Shown here: in pieces, positions 20,556-34,295 of the stretch
Layout: each line of letters begins with the position of its first letter
Position numbering within the stretch: the first letter of the stretch is position 1
Assembly (NCBI GenBank): GCA_023091665.1
Contig: JALJCQ010000020.1
Location: 248,001 to 312,000, forward strand
Length of the DNA stretch: 64,000 bases
Direction: 5' to 3'
From: Pythium myriotylum
Taxonomy: Eukaryota > Oomycota > Peronosporomycetes > Pythiales > Pythiaceae
Notes under the pieces: generated by a model
Database searches by the model: none
What the model was told of the DNA's origin: nothing
What the model saw: the letters and a program-made list of their open reading frames with translations, nothing else
Translations under genes and position numbers: made by a program

Positions 20556-21541
20556 ACTCACACGGATACCCCCGCCCAAACACCTCCACAATTAATACTC
20601 AACAAAACACACGACACACACAAACGCACAACACACAACACACACTCCAACCACAACACAACACAACACACTCACTCCACCAACGTCCAATACCACCTCC
20701 CCCATCTCCCAAACCCCCACCCTACATGCGCGCATGGTGTACGTAACCTTCCAGGCCCTCTCCTTTCCACCGCGTATCTCTCCAATGTGCTCACCGTCGG
20801 TTTGGCTCGTCCTCAGCCGAGGTCCATCACCAACCAGTCATCCCACTACACCCTTCTACAACAAAACAAACGCTGTCTCGTTTGAAACAACCTCGCACTG
20901 CCACCCACGCCACCCACGCCACCCACGCCACGCCACCGACGCCACCCACGTCGCTTCTCGGGGGCCTCCCCTTCAGCTCTCCTCCCTTCTCGTGCTTGCC
21001 ACGTCTACGCCACGCGGTTGGAACCAAACAACCAGCCCACGCGCCGTCGCAATACTTACTCTCACCCACATCCCAACCAACAAGATGATGGAGACGGAGG
21101 ACACGACAGCCTCCACATGGAGTGTACACTCGATGCAGAGACAGAGCGTGGAGGTAGCGGGCTACAGCCAGTCCAACCAGCCCAACACACTGGGTTGGCG
21201 TCCTGCGTATGGATATCCTCTTCCGCCAGTCCTCGCCCTCTTGATCGTCGTGTTCTCGGTTCTGGCCCGGTGCATCGTCCTTGGTGTGGTCTGGCGGGGG
21301 TGGATACCTGCTACCTGGTCTACGTTACTCCTCGAGGAGTTTCGGGCTTCGCTGGTGGGTGGCCGCCCGTGTGGGCGCGGGAGTGCGGTGGAGGTGTGCG
21401 TGTGTGTGTGTGCGTGTGTGTGTAAGAGAGGGTGTGTGTGGGTGTGAGGGAGAATGTGTGGGTGTGGGTGTGAGAGAGGGTGTGTGTGGTGTGTGCGAAG
21501 GTGGCAGAAGGTGCTATAATGTGCAAAAAGGTGGAGCAAAG

Positions 21542-21614
21542 TATCAATGGAGGGGATCGAACCCTCGATCTCAAGCGTGTGAAGCTTGCGTCCTAACCAC
21601 TAGACGACACTGAC
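21542..21614 (-). tRNA. tRNA-Val-CAC: tRNA-Val(CAC), copy 20
   Basis: Same gene as at 1204-1276. Unit 20734-21792, reference type. Confidence 0.92.
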
Positions 21615-22600
21615 ACTCACACGGATACCCCCGCCCAAACACCTCCACAATTAATACTCAACAAAACACACAACACACACAAACGCACAACACACAACAC
21701 ACACTCCAACCACAACACAACACAACACACTCACTCCACCAACGTCCAATACCACCTCCCCCATCTCCCAAACCCCCACCCTACATGCGCGCATGGTGTA
21801 CGTAACCTTCCAGGCCCTCTCCTTTCCACCGCGTATCTCTCCAATGTGCTCACCGTCGGTTTGGCTCGTCCTCAGCCGAGGTCCATCACCAACCAGTCAT
21901 CCCACTACACCCTTCTACAACAAAACAAACGCTGTCTCGTTTGAAACAACCTCGCACTGCCACCCACGCCACCCACGCCACCCACGCCACGCCACCGACG
22001 CCACCCACGTCGCTTCTCGGGGGCCTCCCCTTCAGCTCTCCTCCCTTCTCGTGCTTGCCACGTCTACGCCACGCGGTTGGAACCAAACAACCAGCCCACG
22101 CGCCGTCGCAATACTTACTCTCACCCACATCCCAACCAACAAGATGATGGAGACGGAGGACACGACAGCCTCCACATGGAGTGTACACTCGATGCAGAGA
22201 CAGAGCGTGGAGGTAGCGGGCTACAGCCAGTCCAACCAGCCCAACACACTGGGTTGGCGTCCTGCGTATGGATATCCTCTTCCGCCAGTCCTCGCCCTCT
22301 TGATCGTCGTGTTCTCGGTTCTGGCCCGGTGCATCGTCCTTGGTGTGGTCTGGCGGGGGTGGATACCTGCTACCTGGTCTACGTTACTCCTCGAGGAGTT
22401 TCGGGCTTCGCTGGTGGGTGGCCGCCCGTGTGGGCGCGGGAGTGCGGTGGAGGTGTGCGTGTGTGTGTGTGCGTGTGTGTGTAAGAGAGGGTGTGTGTGG
22501 GTGTGAGGGAGAATGTGTGGGTGTGGGTGTGAGAGAGGGTGTGTGTGGTGTGTGCGAAGGTGGCAGAAGGTGCTATAATGTGCAAAAAGGTGGAGCAAAG

Positions 22601-22673
22601 TATCAATGGAGGGGATCGAACCCTCGATCTCAAGCGTGTGAAGCTTGCGTCCTAACCACTAGACGACACTGAC
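22601..22673 (-). tRNA. tRNA-Val-CAC: tRNA-Val(CAC), copy 21
   Basis: Same gene as at 1204-1276. Unit 21793-22851, reference type. Confidence 0.92.
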
Positions 22674-23659
22674 ACTCACACGGATACCCCCGCCCAAACA
22701 CCTCCACAATTAATACTCAACAAAACACACAACACACACAAACGCACAACACACAACACACACTCCAACCACAACACAACACAACACACTCACTCCACCA
22801 ACGTCCAATACCACCTCCCCCATCTCCCAAACCCCCACCCTACATGCGCGCATGGTGTACGTAACCTTCCAGGCCCTCTCCTTTCCACCGCGTATCTCTC
22901 CAATGTGCTCACCGTCGGTTTGGCTCGTCCTCAGCCGAGGTCCATCACCAACCAGTCATCCCACTACACCCTTCTACAACAAAACAAACGCTGTCTCGTT
23001 TGAAACAACCTCGCACTGCCACCCACGCCACCCACGCCACCCACGCCACGCCACCGACGCCACCCACGTCGCTTCTCGGGGGCCTCCCCTTCAGCTCTCC
23101 TCCCTTCTCGTGCTTGCCACGTCTACGCCACGCGGTTGGAACCAAACAACCAGCCCACGCGCCGTCGCAATACTTACTCTCACCCACATCCCAACCAACA
23201 AGATGATGGAGACGGAGGACACGACAGCCTCCACATGGAGTGTACACTCGATGCAGAGACAGAGCGTGGAGGTAGCGGGCTACAGCCAGTCCAACCAGCC
23301 CAACACACTGGGTTGGCGTCCTGCGTATGGATATCCTCTTCCGCCAGTCCTCGCCCTCTTGATCGTCGTGTTCTCGGTTCTGGCCCGGTGCATCGTCCTT
23401 GGTGTGGTCTGGCGGGGGTGGATACCTGCTACCTGGTCTACGTTACTCCTCGAGGAGTTTCGGGCTTCGCTGGTGGGTGGCCGCCCGTGTGGGCGCGGGA
23501 GTGCGGTGGAGGTGTGCGTGTGTGTGTGTGCGTGTGTGTGTAAGAGAGGGTGTGTGTGGGTGTGAGGGAGAATGTGTGGGTGTGGGTGTGAGAGAGGGTG
23601 TGTGTGGTGTGTGCGAAGGTGGCAGAAGGTGCTATAATGTGCAAAAAGGTGGAGCAAAG

Positions 23660-23732
23660 TATCAATGGAGGGGATCGAACCCTCGATCTCAAGCGTGTGA
23701 AGCTTGCGTCCTAACCACTAGACGACACTGAC
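23660..23732 (-). tRNA. tRNA-Val-CAC: tRNA-Val(CAC), copy 22
   Basis: Same gene as at 1204-1276. Unit 22852-23910, reference type. Confidence 0.92.
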
Positions 23733-24718
23733 ACTCACACGGATACCCCCGCCCAAACACCTCCACAATTAATACTCAACAAAACACACAACACACACAA
23801 ACGCACAACACACAACACACACTCCAACCACAACACAACACAACACACTCACTCCACCAACGTCCAATACCACCTCCCCCATCTCCCAAACCCCCACCCT
23901 ACATGCGCGCATGGTGTACGTAACCTTCCAGGCCCTCTCCTTTCCACCGCGTATCTCTCCAATGTGCTCACCGTCGGTTTGGCTCGTCCTCAGCCGAGGT
24001 CCATCACCAACCAGTCATCCCACTACACCCTTCTACAACAAAACAAACGCTGTCTCGTTTGAAACAACCTCGCACTGCCACCCACGCCACCCACGCCACC
24101 CACGCCACGCCACCGACGCCACCCACGTCGCTTCTCGGGGGCCTCCCCTTCAGCTCTCCTCCCTTCTCGTGCTTGCCACGTCTACGCCACGCGGTTGGAA
24201 CCAAACAACCAGCCCACGCGCCGTCGCAATACTTACTCTCACCCACATCCCAACCAACAAGATGATGGAGACGGAGGACACGACAGCCTCCACATGGAGT
24301 GTACACTCGATGCAGAGACAGAGCGTGGAGGTAGCGGGCTACAGCCAGTCCAACCAGCCCAACACACTGGGTTGGCGTCCTGCGTATGGATATCCTCTTC
24401 CGCCAGTCCTCGCCCTCTTGATCGTCGTGTTCTCGGTTCTGGCCCGGTGCATCGTCCTTGGTGTGGTCTGGCGGGGGTGGATACCTGCTACCTGGTCTAC
24501 GTTACTCCTCGAGGAGTTTCGGGCTTCGCTGGTGGGTGGCCGCCCGTGTGGGCGCGGGAGTGCGGTGGAGGTGTGCGTGTGTGTGTGTGCGTGTGTGTGT
24601 AAGAGAGGGTGTGTGTGGGTGTGAGGGAGAATGTGTGGGTGTGGGTGTGAGAGAGGGTGTGTGTGGTGTGTGCGAAGGTGGCAGAAGGTGCTATAATGTG
24701 CAAAAAGGTGGAGCAAAG

Positions 24719-24791
24719 TATCAATGGAGGGGATCGAACCCTCGATCTCAAGCGTGTGAAGCTTGCGTCCTAACCACTAGACGACACTGAC
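24719..24791 (-). tRNA. tRNA-Val-CAC: tRNA-Val(CAC), copy 23
   Basis: Same gene as at 1204-1276. Unit 23911-24969, reference type. Confidence 0.92.
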
Positions 24792-25777
24792 ACTCACACG
24801 GATACCCCCGCCCAAACACCTCCACAATTAATACTCAACAAAACACACAACACACACAAACGCACAACACACAACACACACTCCAACCACAACACAACAC
24901 AACACACTCACTCCACCAACGTCCAATACCACCTCCCCCATCTCCCAAACCCCCACCCTACATGCGCGCATGGTGTACGTAACCTTCCAGGCCCTCTCCT
25001 TTCCACCGCGTATCTCTCCAATGTGCTCACCGTCGGTTTGGCTCGTCCTCAGCCGAGGTCCATCACCAACCAGTCATCCCACTACACCCTTCTACAACAA
25101 AACAAACGCTGTCTCGTTTGAAACAACCTCGCACTGCCACCCACGCCACCCACGCCACCCACGCCACGCCACCGACGCCACCCACGTCGCTTCTCGGGGG
25201 CCTCCCCTTCAGCTCTCCTCCCTTCTCGTGCTTGCCACGTCTACGCCACGCGGTTGGAACCAAACAACCAGCCCACGCGCCGTCGCAATACTTACTCTCA
25301 CCCACATCCCAACCAACAAGATGATGGAGACGGAGGACACGACAGCCTCCACATGGAGTGTACACTCGATGCAGAGACAGAGCGTGGAGGTAGCGGGCTA
25401 CAGCCAGTCCAACCAGCCCAACACACTGGGTTGGCGTCCTGCGTATGGATATCCTCTTCCGCCAGTCCTCGCCCTCTTGATCGTCGTGTTCTCGGTTCTG
25501 GCCCGGTGCATCGTCCTTGGTGTGGTCTGGCGGGGGTGGATACCTGCTACCTGGTCTACGTTACTCCTCGAGGAGTTTCGGGCTTCGCTGGTGGGTGGCC
25601 GCCCGTGTGGGCGCGGGAGTGCGGTGGAGGTGTGCGTGTGTGTGTGTGCGTGTGTGTGTAAGAGAGGGTGTGTGTGGGTGTGAGGGAGAATGTGTGGGTG
25701 TGGGTGTGAGAGAGGGTGTGTGTGGTGTGTGCGAAGGTGGCAGAAGGTGCTATAATGTGCAAAAAGGTGGAGCAAAG

Positions 25778-25850
25778 TATCAATGGAGGGGATCGAACCC
25801 TCGATCTCAAGCGTGTGAAGCTTGCGTCCTAACCACTAGACGACACTGAC
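25778..25850 (-). tRNA. tRNA-Val-CAC: tRNA-Val(CAC), copy 24
   Basis: Same gene as at 1204-1276. Unit 24970-26028, reference type. Confidence 0.92.
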
Positions 25851-26836
25851 ACTCACACGGATACCCCCGCCCAAACACCTCCACAATTAATACTCAACAA
25901 AACACACAACACACACAAACGCACAACACACAACACACACTCCAACCACAACACAACACAACACACTCACTCCACCAACGTCCAATACCACCTCCCCCAT
26001 CTCCCAAACCCCCACCCTACATGCGCGCATGGTGTACGTAACCTTCCAGGCCCTCTCCTTTCCACCGCGTATCTCTCCAATGTGCTCACCGTCGGTTTGG
26101 CTCGTCCTCAGCCGAGGTCCATCACCAACCAGTCATCCCACTACACCCTTCTACAACAAAACAAACGCTGTCTCGTTTGAAACAACCTCGCACTGCCACC
26201 CACGCCACCCACGCCACCCACGCCACGCCACCGACGCCACCCACGTCGCTTCTCGGGGGCCTCCCCTTCAGCTCTCCTCCCTTCTCGTGCTTGCCACGTC
26301 TACGCCACGCGGTTGGAACCAAACAACCAGCCCACGCGCCGTCGCAATACTTACTCTCACCCACATCCCAACCAACAAGATGATGGAGACGGAGGACACG
26401 ACAGCCTCCACATGGAGTGTACACTCGATGCAGAGACAGAGCGTGGAGGTAGCGGGCTACAGCCAGTCCAACCAGCCCAACACACTGGGTTGGCGTCCTG
26501 CGTATGGATATCCTCTTCCGCCAGTCCTCGCCCTCTTGATCGTCGTGTTCTCGGTTCTGGCCCGGTGCATCGTCCTTGGTGTGGTCTGGCGGGGGTGGAT
26601 ACCTGCTACCTGGTCTACGTTACTCCTCGAGGAGTTTCGGGCTTCGCTGGTGGGTGGCCGCCCGTGTGGGCGCGGGAGTGCGGTGGAGGTGTGCGTGTGT
26701 GTGTGTGCGTGTGTGTGTAAGAGAGGGTGTGTGTGGGTGTGAGGGAGAATGTGTGGGTGTGGGTGTGAGAGAGGGTGTGTGTGGTGTGTGCGAAGGTGGC
26801 AGAAGGTGCTATAATGTGCAAAAAGGTGGAGCAAAG

Positions 26837-26909
26837 TATCAATGGAGGGGATCGAACCCTCGATCTCAAGCGTGTGAAGCTTGCGTCCTAACCACTAGAC
26901 GACACTGAC
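26837..26909 (-). tRNA. tRNA-Val-CAC: tRNA-Val(CAC), copy 25
   Basis: Same gene as at 1204-1276. Unit 26029-27087, reference type. Confidence 0.92.
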
Positions 26910-27886
26910 ACTCACACGGATACCCCCGCCCAAACACCTCCACAATTAATACTCAACAAAACACACAACACACACAAACGCACAACACACAACACACACT
27001 CCAACCACAACACAACACAACACACTCACTCCACCAACGTCCAATACCACCTCCCCCATCTCCCAAACCCCCACCCTACATGCGCGCATGGTGTACGTAA
27101 CCTTCCAGGCCCTCTCCTTTCCACCGCGTATCTCTCCAATGTGCTCACCGTCGGTTTGGCTCGTCCTCAGCCGAGGTCCATCACCAACCAGTCATCCCAC
27201 TACACCCTTCTACAACAAAACAAACGCTGTCTCGTTTGAAACAACCTCGCACTGCCACCCACGCCACCCACGCCACGCCACCGACGCCACCCACGTCGCT
27301 TCTCGGGGGCCTCCCCTTCAGCTCTCCTCCCTTCTCGTGCTTGCCACGTCTACGCCACGCGGTTGGAACCAAACAACCAGCCCACGCGCCGTCGCAATAC
27401 TTACTCTCACCCACATCCCAACCAACAAGATGATGGAGACGGAGGACACGACAGCCTCCACATGGAGTGTACACTCGATGCAGAGACAGAGCGTGGAGGT
27501 AGCGGGCTACAGCCAGTCCAACCAGCCCAACACACTGGGTTGGCGTCCTGCGTATGGATATCCTCTTCCGCCAGTCCTCGCCCTCTTGATCGTCGTGTTC
27601 TCGGTTCTGGCCCGGTGCATCGTCCTTGGTGTGGTCTGGCGGGGGTGGATACCTGCTACCTGGTCTACGTTACTCCTCGAGGAGTTTCGGGCTTCGCTGG
27701 TGGGTGGCCGCCCGTGTGGGCGCGGGAGTGCGGTGGAGGTGTGCGTGTGTGTGTGTGCGTGTGTGTGTAAGAGAGGGTGTGTGTGGGTGTGAGGGAGAAT
27801 GTGTGGGTGTGGGTGTGAGAGAGGGTGTGTGTGGTGTGTGCGAAGGTGGCAGAAGGTGCTATAATGTGCAAAAAGGTGGAGCAAAG

Positions 27887-27959
27887 TATCAATGGAGGGG
27901 ATCGAACCCTCGATCTCAAGCGTGTGAAGCTTGCGTCCTAACCACTAGACGACACTGAC
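27887..27959 (-). tRNA. tRNA-Val-CAC: tRNA-Val(CAC), copy 26
   Basis: Same gene as at 1204-1276. Unit 27088-28137, 1,050 bp: one 9-bp motif fewer. Confidence 0.92.
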
Positions 27960-28945
27960 ACTCACACGGATACCCCCGCCCAAACACCTCCACAATTAAT
28001 ACTCAACAAAACACACAACACACACAAACGCACAACACACAACACACACTCCAACCACAACACAACACAACACACTCACTCCACCAACGTCCAATACCAC
28101 CTCCCCCATCTCCCAAACCCCCACCCTACATGCGCGCATGGTGTACGTAACCTTCCAGGCCCTCTCCTTTCCACCGCGTATCTCTCCAATGTGCTCACCG
28201 TCGGTTTGGCTCGTCCTCAGCCGAGGTCCATCACCAACCAGTCATCCCACTACACCCTTCTACAACAAAACAAACGCTGTCTCGTTTGAAACAACCTCGC
28301 ACTGCCACCCACGCCACCCACGCCACCCACGCCACGCCACCGACGCCACCCACGTCGCTTCTCGGGGGCCTCCCCTTCAGCTCTCCTCCCTTCTCGTGCT
28401 TGCCACGTCTACGCCACGCGGTTGGAACCAAACAACCAGCCCACGCGCCGTCGCAATACTTACTCTCACCCACATCCCAACCAACAAGATGATGGAGACG
28501 GAGGACACGACAGCCTCCACATGGAGTGTACACTCGATGCAGAGACAGAGCGTGGAGGTAGCGGGCTACAGCCAGTCCAACCAGCCCAACACACTGGGTT
28601 GGCGTCCTGCGTATGGATATCCTCTTCCGCCAGTCCTCGCCCTCTTGATCGTCGTGTTCTCGGTTCTGGCCCGGTGCATCGTCCTTGGTGTGGTCTGGCG
28701 GGGGTGGATACCTGCTACCTGGTCTACGTTACTCCTCGAGGAGTTTCGGGCTTCGCTGGTGGGTGGCCGCCCGTGTGGGCGCGGGAGTGCGGTGGAGGTG
28801 TGCGTGTGTGTGTGTGCGTGTGTGTGTAAGAGAGGGTGTGTGTGGGTGTGAGGGAGAATGTGTGGGTGTGGGTGTGAGAGAGGGTGTGTGTGGTGTGTGC
28901 GAAGGTGGCAGAAGGTGCTATAATGTGCAAAAAGGTGGAGCAAAG

Positions 28946-29018
28946 TATCAATGGAGGGGATCGAACCCTCGATCTCAAGCGTGTGAAGCTTGCGTCCTAA
29001 CCACTAGACGACACTGAC
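28946..29018 (-). tRNA. tRNA-Val-CAC: tRNA-Val(CAC), copy 27
   Basis: Same gene as at 1204-1276. Unit 28138-29196, reference type. Confidence 0.92.
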
Positions 29019-30004
29019 ACTCACACGGATACCCCCGCCCAAACACCTCCACAATTAATACTCAACAAAACACACAACACACACAAACGCACAACACACA
29101 ACACACACTCCAACCACAACACAACACAACACACTCACTCCACCAACGTCCAATACCACCTCCCCCATCTCCCAAACCCCCACCCTACATGCGCGCATGG
29201 TGTACGTAACCTTCCAGGCCCTCTCCTTTCCACCGCGTATCTCTCCAATGTGCTCACCGTCGGTTTGGCTCGTCCTCAGCCGAGGTCCATCACCAACCAG
29301 TCATCCCACTACACCCTTCTACAACAAAACAAACGCTGTCTCGTTTGAAACAACCTCGCACTGCCACCCACGCCACCCACGCCACCCACGCCACGCCACC
29401 GACGCCACCCACGTCGCTTCTCGGGGGCCTCCCCTTCAGCTCTCCTCCCTTCTCGTGCTTGCCACGTCTACGCCACGCGGTTGGAACCAAACAACCAGCC
29501 CACGCGCCGTCGCAATACTTACTCTCACCCACATCCCAACCAACAAGATGATGGAGACGGAGGACACGACAGCCTCCACATGGAGTGTACACTCGATGCA
29601 GAGACAGAGCGTGGAGGTAGCGGGCTACAGCCAGTCCAACCAGCCCAACACACTGGGTTGGCGTCCTGCGTATGGATATCCTCTTCCGCCAGTCCTCGCC
29701 CTCTTGATCGTCGTGTTCTCGGTTCTGGCCCGGTGCATCGTCCTTGGTGTGGTCTGGCGGGGGTGGATACCTGCTACCTGGTCTACGTTACTCCTCGAGG
29801 AGTTTCGGGCTTCGCTGGTGGGTGGCCGCCCGTGTGGGCGCGGGAGTGCGGTGGAGGTGTGCGTGTGTGTGTGTGCGTGTGTGTGTAAGAGAGGGTGTGT
29901 GTGGGTGTGAGGGAGAATGTGTGGGTGTGGGTGTGAGAGAGGGTGTGTGTGGTGTGTGCGAAGGTGGCAGAAGGTGCTATAATGTGCAAAAAGGTGGAGC
30001 AAAG

Positions 30005-30077
30005 TATCAATGGAGGGGATCGAACCCTCGATCTCAAGCGTGTGAAGCTTGCGTCCTAACCACTAGACGACACTGAC
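30005..30077 (-). tRNA. tRNA-Val-CAC: tRNA-Val(CAC), copy 28
   Basis: Same gene as at 1204-1276. Unit 29197-30255, reference type. Confidence 0.92.
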
Positions 30078-31063
30078 ACTCACACGGATACCCCCGCCCA
30101 AACACCTCCACAATTAATACTCAACAAAACACACAACACACACAAACGCACAACACACAACACACACTCCAACCACAACACAACACAACACACTCACTCC
30201 ACCAACGTCCAATACCACCTCCCCCATCTCCCAAACCCCCACCCTACATGCGCGCATGGTGTACGTAACCTTCCAGGCCCTCTCCTTTCCACCGCGTATC
30301 TCTCCAATGTGCTCACCGTCGGTTTGGCTCGTCCTCAGCCGAGGTCCATCACCAACCAGTCATCCCACTACACCCTTCTACAACAAAACAAACGCTGTCT
30401 CGTTTGAAACAACCTCGCACTGCCACCCACGCCACCCACGCCACCCACGCCACGCCACCGACGCCACCCACGTCGCTTCTCGGGGGCCTCCCCTTCAGCT
30501 CTCCTCCCTTCTCGTGCTTGCCACGTCTACGCCACGCGGTTGGAACCAAACAACCAGCCCACGCGCCGTCGCAATACTTACTCTCACCCACATCCCAACC
30601 AACAAGATGATGGAGACGGAGGACACGACAGCCTCCACATGGAGTGTACACTCGATGCAGAGACAGAGCGTGGAGGTAGCGGGCTACAGCCAGTCCAACC
30701 AGCCCAACACACTGGGTTGGCGTCCTGCGTATGGATATCCTCTTCCGCCAGTCCTCGCCCTCTTGATCGTCGTGTTCTCGGTTCTGGCCCGGTGCATCGT
30801 CCTTGGTGTGGTCTGGCGGGGGTGGATACCTGCTACCTGGTCTACGTTACTCCTCGAGGAGTTTCGGGCTTCGCTGGTGGGTGGCCGCCCGTGTGGGCGC
30901 GGGAGTGCGGTGGAGGTGTGCGTGTGTGTGTGTGCGTGTGTGTGTAAGAGAGGGTGTGTGTGGGTGTGAGGGAGAATGTGTGGGTGTGGGTGTGAGAGAG
31001 GGTGTGTGTGGTGTGTGCGAAGGTGGCAGAAGGTGCTATAATGTGCAAAAAGGTGGAGCAAAG

Positions 31064-31136
31064 TATCAATGGAGGGGATCGAACCCTCGATCTCAAGCGT
31101 GTGAAGCTTGCGTCCTAACCACTAGACGACACTGAC
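31064..31136 (-). tRNA. tRNA-Val-CAC: tRNA-Val(CAC), copy 29
   Basis: Same gene as at 1204-1276. Unit 30256-31314, reference type. Confidence 0.92.
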
Positions 31137-32122
31137 ACTCACACGGATACCCCCGCCCAAACACCTCCACAATTAATACTCAACAAAACACACAACACAC
31201 ACAAACGCACAACACACAACACACACTCCAACCACAACACAACACAACACACTCACTCCACCAACGTCCAATACCACCTCCCCCATCTCCCAAACCCCCA
31301 CCCTACATGCGCGCATGGTGTACGTAACCTTCCAGGCCCTCTCCTTTCCACCGCGTATCTCTCCAATGTGCTCACCGTCGGTTTGGCTCGTCCTCAGCCG
31401 AGGTCCATCACCAACCAGTCATCCCACTACACCCTTCTACAACAAAACAAACGCTGTCTCGTTTGAAACAACCTCGCACTGCCACCCACGCCACCCACGC
31501 CACCCACGCCACGCCACCGACGCCACCCACGTCGCTTCTCGGGGGCCTCCCCTTCAGCTCTCCTCCCTTCTCGTGCTTGCCACGTCTACGCCACGCGGTT
31601 GGAACCAAACAACCAGCCCACGCGCCGTCGCAATACTTACTCTCACCCACATCCCAACCAACAAGATGATGGAGACGGAGGACACGACAGCCTCCACATG
31701 GAGTGTACACTCGATGCAGAGACAGAGCGTGGAGGTAGCGGGCTACAGCCAGTCCAACCAGCCCAACACACTGGGTTGGCGTCCTGCGTATGGATATCCT
31801 CTTCCGCCAGTCCTCGCCCTCTTGATCGTCGTGTTCTCGGTTCTGGCCCGGTGCATCGTCCTTGGTGTGGTCTGGCGGGGGTGGATACCTGCTACCTGGT
31901 CTACGTTACTCCTCGAGGAGTTTCGGGCTTCGCTGGTGGGTGGCCGCCCGTGTGGGCGCGGGAGTGCGGTGGAGGTGTGCGTGTGTGTGTGTGCGTGTGT
32001 GTGTAAGAGAGGGTGTGTGTGGGTGTGAGGGAGAATGTGTGGGTGTGGGTGTGAGAGAGGGTGTGTGTGGTGTGTGCGAAGGTGGCAGAAGGTGCTATAA
32101 TGTGCAAAAAGGTGGAGCAAAG

Positions 32123-32195
32123 TATCAATGGAGGGGATCGAACCCTCGATCTCAAGCGTGTGAAGCTTGCGTCCTAACCACTAGACGACACTGAC
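32123..32195 (-). tRNA. tRNA-Val-CAC: tRNA-Val(CAC), copy 30
   Basis: Same gene as at 1204-1276. Unit 31315-32373, reference type. Confidence 0.92.
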
Positions 32196-33172
32196 ACTCA
32201 CACGGATACCCCCGCCCAAACACCTCCACAATTAATACTCAACAAAACACACAACACACACAAACGCACAACACACAACACACACTCCAACCACAACACA
32301 ACACAACACACTCACTCCACCAACGTCCAATACCACCTCCCCCATCTCCCAAACCCCCACCCTACATGCGCGCATGGTGTACGTAACCTTCCAGGCCCTC
32401 TCCTTTCCACCGCGTATCTCTCCAATGTGCTCACCGTCGGTTTGGCTCGTCCTCAGCCGAGGTCCATCACCAACCAGTCATCCCACTACACCCTTCTACA
32501 ACAAAACAAACGCTGTCTCGTTTGAAACAACCTCGCACTGCCACCCACGCCACCCACGCCACGCCACCGACGCCACCCACGTCGCTTCTCGGGGGCCTCC
32601 CCTTCAGCTCTCCTCCCTTCTCGTGCTTGCCACGTCTACGCCACGCGGTTGGAACCAAACAACCAGCCCACGCGCCGTCGCAATACTTACTCTCACCCAC
32701 ATCCCAACCAACAAGATGATGGAGACGGAGGACACGACAGCCTCCACATGGAGTGTACACTCGATGCAGAGACAGAGCGTGGAGGTAGCGGGCTACAGCC
32801 AGTCCAACCAGCCCAACACACTGGGTTGGCGTCCTGCGTATGGATATCCTCTTCCGCCAGTCCTCGCCCTCTTGATCGTCGTGTTCTCGGTTCTGGCCCG
32901 GTGCATCGTCCTTGGTGTGGTCTGGCGGGGGTGGATACCTGCTACCTGGTCTACGTTACTCCTCGAGGAGTTTCGGGCTTCGCTGGTGGGTGGCCGCCCG
33001 TGTGGGCGCGGGAGTGCGGTGGAGGTGTGCGTGTGTGTGTGTGCGTGTGTGTGTAAGAGAGGGTGTGTGTGGGTGTGAGGGAGAATGTGTGGGTGTGGGT
33101 GTGAGAGAGGGTGTGTGTGGTGTGTGCGAAGGTGGCAGAAGGTGCTATAATGTGCAAAAAGGTGGAGCAAAG

Positions 33173-33245
33173 TATCAATGGAGGGGATCGAACCCTCGAT
33201 CTCAAGCGTGTGAAGCTTGCGTCCTAACCACTAGACGACACTGAC
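33173..33245 (-). tRNA. tRNA-Val-CAC: tRNA-Val(CAC), copy 31
   Basis: Same gene as at 1204-1276. Unit 32374-33423, 1,050 bp: one 9-bp motif fewer. Confidence 0.92.
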
Positions 33246-34222
33246 ACTCACACGGATACCCCCGCCCAAACACCTCCACAATTAATACTCAACAAAACAC
33301 ACAACACACACAAACGCACAACACACAACACACACTCCAACCACAACACAACACAACACACTCACTCCACCAACGTCCAATACCACCTCCCCCATCTCCC
33401 AAACCCCCACCCTACATGCGCGCATGGTGTACGTAACCTTCCAGGCCCTCTCCTTTCCACCGCGTATCTCTCCAATGTGCTCACCGTCGGTTTGGCTCGT
33501 CCTCAGCCGAGGTCCATCACCAACCAGTCATCCCACTACACCCTTCTACAACAAAACAAACGCTGTCTCGTTTGAAACAACCTCGCACTGCCACCCACGC
33601 CACCCACGCCACGCCACCGACGCCACCCACGTCGCTTCTCGGGGGCCTCCCCTTCAGCTCTCCTCCCTTCTCGTGCTTGCCACGTCTACGCCACGCGGTT
33701 GGAACCAAACAACCAGCCCACGCGCCGTCGCAATACTTACTCTCACCCACATCCCAACCAACAAGATGATGGAGACGGAGGACACGACAGCCTCCACATG
33801 GAGTGTACACTCGATGCAGAGACAGAGCGTGGAGGTAGCGGGCTACAGCCAGTCCAACCAGCCCAACACACTGGGTTGGCGTCCTGCGTATGGATATCCT
33901 CTTCCGCCAGTCCTCGCCCTCTTGATCGTCGTGTTCTCGGTTCTGGCCCGGTGCATCGTCCTTGGTGTGGTCTGGCGGGGGTGGATACCTGCTACCTGGT
34001 CTACGTTACTCCTCGAGGAGTTTCGGGCTTCGCTGGTGGGTGGCCGCCCGTGTGGGCGCGGGAGTGCGGTGGAGGTGTGCGTGTGTGTGTGTGCGTGTGT
34101 GTGTAAGAGAGGGTGTGTGTGGGTGTGAGGGAGAATGTGTGGGTGTGGGTGTGAGAGAGGGTGTGTGTGGTGTGTGCGAAGGTGGCAGAAGGTGCTATAA
34201 TGTGCAAAAAGGTGGAGCAAAG

Positions 34223-34295
34223 TATCAATGGAGGGGATCGAACCCTCGATCTCAAGCGTGTGAAGCTTGCGTCCTAACCACTAGACGACACTGAC
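34223..34295 (-). tRNA. tRNA-Val-CAC: tRNA-Val(CAC), copy 32
   Basis: Same gene as at 1204-1276. Unit 33424-34449 is the shortest complete unit (1,026 bp): one 9-bp motif fewer plus a 24-bp AC-tract loss near 34350. Confidence 0.92.
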